Source: Ktedonospora formicarum (GTDB lineage Bacteria; Chloroflexota; Ktedonobacteria; Ktedonobacterales; Ktedonobacteraceae). From it: 64,000 nt of DNA. The notes beneath the pieces were generated by a model that was not told the origin of the DNA, searched no databases, and saw only the letters and a list, made by a program, of their open reading frames with translations. Of the stretch, positions 60,659 to 64,000 are shown one piece after another; position 1 is the first letter of the stretch; every line of letters begins with the position of its first letter. The translations under genes were made by a program, and so were the position numbers. The stretch spans positions 62,001-126,000 of the forward strand of contig NZ_BNJF01000002.1 of NCBI RefSeq assembly GCF_016587355.1, given 5' to 3'.

Positions 60659-61324
60659 TTATGATCTTTGATAAAGAACTCGGAAGCGGCGAGTTGGCGA
60701 TTCATCCTGTTCAAAGTAATCCTCGAAATTGACGAGATGAAGACCAGCAGCGGGGAAAGTCACGAAGTCGTCTCTTGTCAGAGGCAAGGGTAACACGCCG
60801 GGATCTTCTTCAGGTTCGCGACCGCGACAGATAATTAGTAATCTCCCGTCGCTGACTACAAATTTCGCAAGAGCAGGAACTGCACGTGCTCGTAGATCGG
60901 GTGGGAGAACCTGAAGAGTATAGGCTTCAAAAACGAAGTCAAAGCCTTGCGTCCAGTCCTCTGGAGCATTGAGCAAGTCGGCGGCGAGATAGGTTACGGA
61001 AGAGGTGGGAAAGCGCCGCTGACACCAGGCGATAGCTGTTGGCGAAATATCAAAGGCGGTCACCTGAAAGCCACGGCGAGCCAGTTCTTCAGCATCATCG
61101 CCCAGTCCACAGCCAACAACCAGCGCGCGCCGACCCTCTCCACGCACCTGCTCACGCTCCAACCACGCGAGCAGGTTAGGATTACAAGCCATATCGGCCC
61201 ACACGATGGCCCTCTCATCCCCCTGGGCCTCATTATAGAGCACCTCGAACCATCCGGTGGCATTGCCCTGCTGCCTATATTCGCTAGCCAGTTGGCGTAC
61301 TCTCATCCTTCTCTGGTCTTGCAT
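60659..61324 (-). CDS. SAM-dependent methyltransferase (TPMT-like)
   Basis: 221 residues from ATG 61324 (GGAGGAG 7-8 bases upstream; the longer frame to 61435 lacks a site). Fold: RALVVGCGLGDDAEELARRGFQVTAFDISPTAIAWCQRRF, FDFVFEAYTLQVLPPDLRARAVPALAKFV and GRLLIICRGREPEEDPG. TPMT-like methyltransferases methylate thiols and metalloids. No associated gene. Converges on the O-methyltransferase gene. Confidence 0.85.
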   Translation of the reverse strand: MQDQRRMRVRQLASEYRQQGNATGWFEVLYNEAQGDERAIVWADMACNPNLLAWLEREQVRGEGRRALVVGCGLGDDAEELARRGFQVTAFDISPTAIAWCQRRFPTSSVTYLAADLLNAPEDWTQGFDFVFEAYTLQVLPPDLRARAVPALAKFVVSDGRLLIICRGREPEEDPGVLPLPLTRDDFVTFPAAGLHLVNFEDYFEQDESPTRRFRVLYQRS

Positions 61325-61813
61325 TACGCTTCTCCTCCTTGATAGATAGATAATCATAACCACATGAGTATATAGCCTGACCAGTGAAATGTCTAATATC
61401 TCCACAGCAAGAACGTGATGCCAATAACGCATCAAACTCTCTCATAGCCGAACTCATGAAACTTGTGCTGCATAATACTGTATGGTCAATCTCTGAAAGA
61501 GGAGCTTCCTTACTTGTGCAGGTTAGCAGGTAGTTGTGCAAGCGTCTCCAACGGTCCATAGCCAAATGAGAGGCCACTGTTGAACAACCTATTGCTCTAC
61601 CATTGGCTCAGGAGCAACCTCGTATTTGGCTGTTTTCGTTCCAAGGGAAAAGCACTACACTGGAGATTATCGAAGCCGATAGACAAAACCGTCATTGCCC
61701 AGTGGAAAGGCGGGGTACTCGATGCCCTGGGTGGCTTATTTACCAAATGAATGATTCATTTGTGGTGCAGTTCGCTCTATTCTTCTCACATATCTAATCA
61801 GGAGGAATGCTAT
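61325..61813. other. Gap of about 490 bases
   Basis: No convincing gene. A frame at 61560-61745 (+) reads IDKTVIAQWKGGVLDALGGLFTK near its end; it has no start site and no family I recognise, so it may be a remnant. The next gene has a strong ribosome site at 61800. Confidence 0.45.
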
Positions 61814-62248
61814 ATGATTAGTATCAGCAACCTCGATCCGTCTGATAGGTTGGCCTGGGAAGCGCTGTTCCGTGCGTACATTGACTTTTATCAGCGCGTC
61901 GAGCCACCCGAGATGTACGAGAGGGCGTGGCACGAATTCCAGAAAGATGTACACTTTCATGCCTTTGGGGCGAAGTTGAATGGCAGACTTGTCGGGATTA
62001 CGCATTTCCTCGTCCATCCTAGTACGACGAGTCTCGACGTATGTTATCTCCAGGATCTCTTCACCGCTCCGGAGGCGCGCGGCAAGGGAGTGGCTCGCGC
62101 ATTGATTGCCGCCGTGGCGGACTGGGCACAAGCTCGCGGGTGTATCCGTGTATACTGGCATACTCAGGCGTCTAACAGCACAGCCCGGCACCTCTACGAT
62201 AAGGTAGCCAAAAACCGTGGCTTTATCCAGTATCGGATGGACCTATAG
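61814..62248 (+). CDS. GNAT N-acetyltransferase
   Basis: 144 residues from ATG 61814 (AGGAGG 8-9 bases upstream). AWEALFRAYIDFYQRVEPPEMYERAW, VGITHFLVHPSTTSLDVCYLQDLFTAPEARGKGVARALIAAVADWAQARGCIRVYWHTQASNSTARHLYDKVAK. The pyrophosphate loop is RGKGVA. Similar to aminoglycoside/peptide acetyltransferases of the GNAT superfamily. Substrate unknown. Confidence 0.88.
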   Translation: MISISNLDPSDRLAWEALFRAYIDFYQRVEPPEMYERAWHEFQKDVHFHAFGAKLNGRLVGITHFLVHPSTTSLDVCYLQDLFTAPEARGKGVARALIAAVADWAQARGCIRVYWHTQASNSTARHLYDKVAKNRGFIQYRMDL

Positions 62249-62284
62249 CACTAGTGCTCGGCGAGAATCTTCCCTAGTAACATC

Positions 62285-62327
62285 ATCAGGTGCTATTGAT
62301 ATGTTAAACATATCAATAGCACCTGAT
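62285..62327 (+). terminator. 21-bp palindromic hairpin after the GNAT gene
   Basis: Arms 62285-62305 and 62307-62327 are exact complements with a one-base centre, followed by TTTATATATT. It ends the GNAT transcript. Confidence 0.7.
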
Positions 62328-62411
62328 TTATATATTGGACATATCCTTCTAACTGAGCTAGAGTAGAGGCCAGAGAAACCGGAAGCTAGCGGAGAAATGG
62401 AGTTCATCATC

Positions 62412-63161
62412 ATGACAGAACGACGAATCATCATTATCACAGGGGGCGGGAGCGGCATCGGGCGGGCTTGCGCACGAGAGTTCGCGCAAAAGGACGAGCA
62501 GGTTGTCATCCTGGGGCGGAGCGCGGAGAAACTTCAGCGCTGTGCTCAGGAGGAGGGATACGACATCGCGTGGAAGCAGGCAGACGTTAGCCAGCGCGAA
62601 CAGGTTGAGCGGGTAATCAATGAGATTGTCAGAGAATATGGGCGCATCGATGTCCTGGTGAATGCGGCAGGCTTCGTACTTGGCGCGACCACAGATATGC
62701 CGCTCGCCGAGGCTGAGGCGAACTGGGATGCCGTACAGGAAACCAATCTCAAGGGTAGTTTCTTGATGACCGTCGCTGCCGCTCCCCACATGCCGCGCCC
62801 CGGTGGTAGGATTATCTATATCAGCTCTATCGCAGCCTTTACTGGAGGGAGTCGGGCGGGCTCAACAGCCTATGCAGCCGCGAAAGCGGGTGTGCTGGGC
62901 CTGACCTATGGATTCGCGCGCGAACTAAGTGAGCGGGGTATCACAGTCAACGCCATCGCCCCCGGCTTCATCGCCAATACCGAATTCACCTGTAACTGGA
63001 CCGACGAGAAGATCCAGGGCATCATCGCGCAAACCCCTGTAGGTCGCGGTGGTAGCGCCAAGGATATCGCGGCCTCAGTAAGTTATCTGGCCTCGCCCTC
63101 CTCTTCATTCGTCACAGGAGAGGTCCTGAACGTCAACGGAGGCTGGCTCTTCGGTCGCTAG
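62412..63161 (+). CDS. SDR-family oxidoreductase
   Basis: 249 residues from ATG 62412 (GGAG 9 bases upstream; an earlier ATG at 62397 has the site too close). NAD(P)-binding TGGGSGIGRACAREFAQ, NAG-like VNAAGFVLG, catalytic S in IYISSIAAFTGGSRAGSTAYAAAKAG with Y and K. C-terminal GRGGSAKDIAASVSYLASPSSSFVTGEVLNVNGGW is the classical SDR end (FabG type). Substrate unknown. Followed by a small gene on the same strand. Confidence 0.92.
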   Translation: MTERRIIIITGGGSGIGRACAREFAQKDEQVVILGRSAEKLQRCAQEEGYDIAWKQADVSQREQVERVINEIVREYGRIDVLVNAAGFVLGATTDMPLAEAEANWDAVQETNLKGSFLMTVAAAPHMPRPGGRIIYISSIAAFTGGSRAGSTAYAAAKAGVLGLTYGFARELSERGITVNAIAPGFIANTEFTCNWTDEKIQGIIAQTPVGRGGSAKDIAASVSYLASPSSSFVTGEVLNVNGGWLFGR

Positions 63162-63380
63162 CATTCCCTTGTATAGGCTCGAAACGCATGTTATACTCAA
63201 TATACAACACTCAGGTTACTCGCCTCTACATCGCTTCAAGTGGTGGACGAGTGACCGATATCGCAAGCTCATAATCTCATCGCAGCAGTTCGCGCGGAGG
63301 GCGAGCACGCGAAGGAAACATTCACGCTGGAAGAGGTTGAGCCTGTAACCCCTTCCCCGGCTAAATTGGAGGTCCTGGCA

Positions 63381-63557
63381 ATGGCGTACACATCCCGGGA
63401 GGCAAGGAATCTCACGATTGGCGAGATCGGGCGGATGCGGCCCGAACAACTCCGCGATCTCAAGGCGCTGCCCACAGTCTCTGTGGACTTGCAGGCCCAC
63501 CAGAAGAAGGCCTTCAACGATCGAGCTGAGAACCTCGGCATCTCCGAACGGGTGTAG
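63381..63557 (+). CDS. Small basic protein, unknown function
   Basis: 58 residues from ATG 63381: MAYTSREARNLTIGEIGRMR, PEQLRDLKALPTVSVDLQAH and QKKAFNDRAENLGISERV. GGAGG sits 8 bases upstream and a perfect terminator follows at 63587-63615, so expression is likely. Frame is open upstream to 63256 without a better start. Not recognised. Confidence 0.6.
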   Translation: MAYTSREARNLTIGEIGRMRPEQLRDLKALPTVSVDLQAHQKKAFNDRAENLGISERV

Positions 63558-63586
63558 CTGACCGTCAACGCCAGCAGCACCAATGA

Positions 63587-63615
63587 GCGTGCCTGGGGAG
63601 CTTCCCCAGGCACGC
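63587..63615 (+). terminator. Terminator of the small gene
   Basis: GCGTGCCTGGGGA (63587-63599) and TCCCCAGGCACGC (63603-63615), 3-base loop, then CAGCCGTTTT. A perfect 13-bp stem. Confidence 0.8.
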
Positions 63616-63661
63616 CAGCCGTTTTGGCATCTCTACTACATTATGAACTGACTCCTGCCAA

Positions 63662-64000
63662 TTATTCACCTTGTCCTTCTCCTGATATGCGTTCAGTAGG
63701 GGCAGATTCATTTTGCGCGGCAAAATACTCTAGCAGCAATTGATGAATAAACTGGTAGTTTCCACCTAAATGACTGAGCAGGTGGCGGGCGCGAGCATCT
63801 TCGAGGAAGGCTGTAGCATGTAAGGGAAAAATGCCCGCACGCCACAGCCAGAAACGGATCAGGTAATGCCGAACAAGTGGGCAAAAGAGGTAAATCATCA
63901 AGCCCATCAATATGCCAGTCAGTGCTCCTATGAGCGTTCCGGCGAGCACAAATGTGAGCCCTCTAGCCACAAAAGTTGCAAGGCCTCCGGCCATAGTGAA
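63662..64000 (-). CDS. C-terminal part of a NACHT/STAND-associated membrane protein
   Basis: About 112 residues; the gene continues past the window edge, with no stop between 63994 and 64000. Visible: hydrophobic FVARGLTFVLAGTLIGALTGILMGLMIYLF, then RHYLIRFWLWRAGIFPLHATAFLEDARARHLLSHLGGNYQFIHQLLLEYFAA. The end FLxxARxxxLLxxxGGxYQFIHxLLLEYFA is what I recall from C-termini of NACHT-domain NTPases of Ktedonobacteria and Cyanobacteria. The NTPase domain lies outside the window. Confidence 0.65.
   Translation of the reverse strand, partial: FTMAGGLATFVARGLTFVLAGTLIGALTGILMGLMIYLFCPLVRHYLIRFWLWRAGIFPLHATAFLEDARARHLLSHLGGNYQFIHQLLLEYFAAQNESAPTERISGEGQGE

Noticed and set aside
61560..61745. Possible transposase tail reading DKTVIAQWKGGVLDALGGLF
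   Set aside because: Too short, no start and no certain family match; recorded only as part of the gap.
1..64000. CRISPR array, rRNA or tRNA genes, prophage structural genes
   Set aside because: No regularly spaced direct repeats, no conserved rRNA/tRNA sequence and no capsid, terminase or tail genes were seen on either strand.

Overview
The window looks like a chromosomal segment of a soil-type Chloroflexota bacterium, most likely class Ktedonobacteria. This is inference from style, not from a marker gene: moderate GC, a 931-residue XRE/NB-ARC/TPR regulator, several DesK/NarL-type two-component pairs, many ArsR/SRPBCC/DoxX/SDR/GNAT accessory genes, decayed IS605/Tn7-like/IS110 pieces, and long perfect hairpins between genes. 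No rRNA, tRNA or CRISPR array was found.

Layout. 0-2.8 kb is a graveyard: the tail of an SDR gene, a truncated D-cysteine desulfhydrase, a frameshifted TnsA-like piece and a broken TnpB with a perfect 23-bp palindrome. 2.8-11.2 kb holds a membrane protein, a NarL-type two-component system, an ABM protein, a DoxX protein running straight into a headless carboxymuconolactone decarboxylase (CMD), an FAD oxidase, an S41-peptidase/CMD chimeric pseudogene, an ArsR regulator, an SRPBCC protein and an IS110 scrap. 11.4-17 kb has a large FeS flavoprotein and the STAND regulator. 17-22.7 kb has a lipoprotein, a medium-chain dehydrogenase, MgtC, a Hyi-like isomerase and a stand-alone GreA-N coiled coil.

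22.8-39.4 kb is a plant-glycan/sugar locus. A LacI repressor is divergent from a Tat/lipoprotein sugar-binding protein, two permeases, a GH2 enzyme, a GH93/sialidase-like protein and a GH43 lipoprotein, with GH3 convergent. A polyol dehydrogenase and a class I mannose-6-phosphate-isomerase-like protein follow. A perfect operator palindrome overlaps the LacI-regulated promoter. The dehydrogenase gene is split by a 686-nt group II intron with no reverse transcriptase ORF. Domains V and VI look intact, and exact splicing restores the reading frame and the family C-terminus. This is the main discovery of the window.

39.6-51.5 kb: a DoxX protein, a tandem 1.6-kb duplication (leader, MFS exporter, terminator) with a different one-base frameshift in each copy, an ABC-2 exporter operon with its own two-component system, a flavin reductase, an EamA exporter and a DUF4118 histidine kinase. 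51.5-64 kb: a metallo-hydrolase/TetR pair with two operators, a small-gene island, an LLM oxidoreductase ending at an amber codon, a PQQ-type sugar dehydrogenase, a leaderless ArsR-SRPBCC-hydrolase operon, a MurA enzyme with a fused XRE helix-turn-helix, methyltransferases, a GNAT protein, an SDR, a small ORF and the tail of a NACHT-like membrane protein. A family of small intergenic hairpins with the core TATGTAGG recurs from 22.7 to 59.9 kb.
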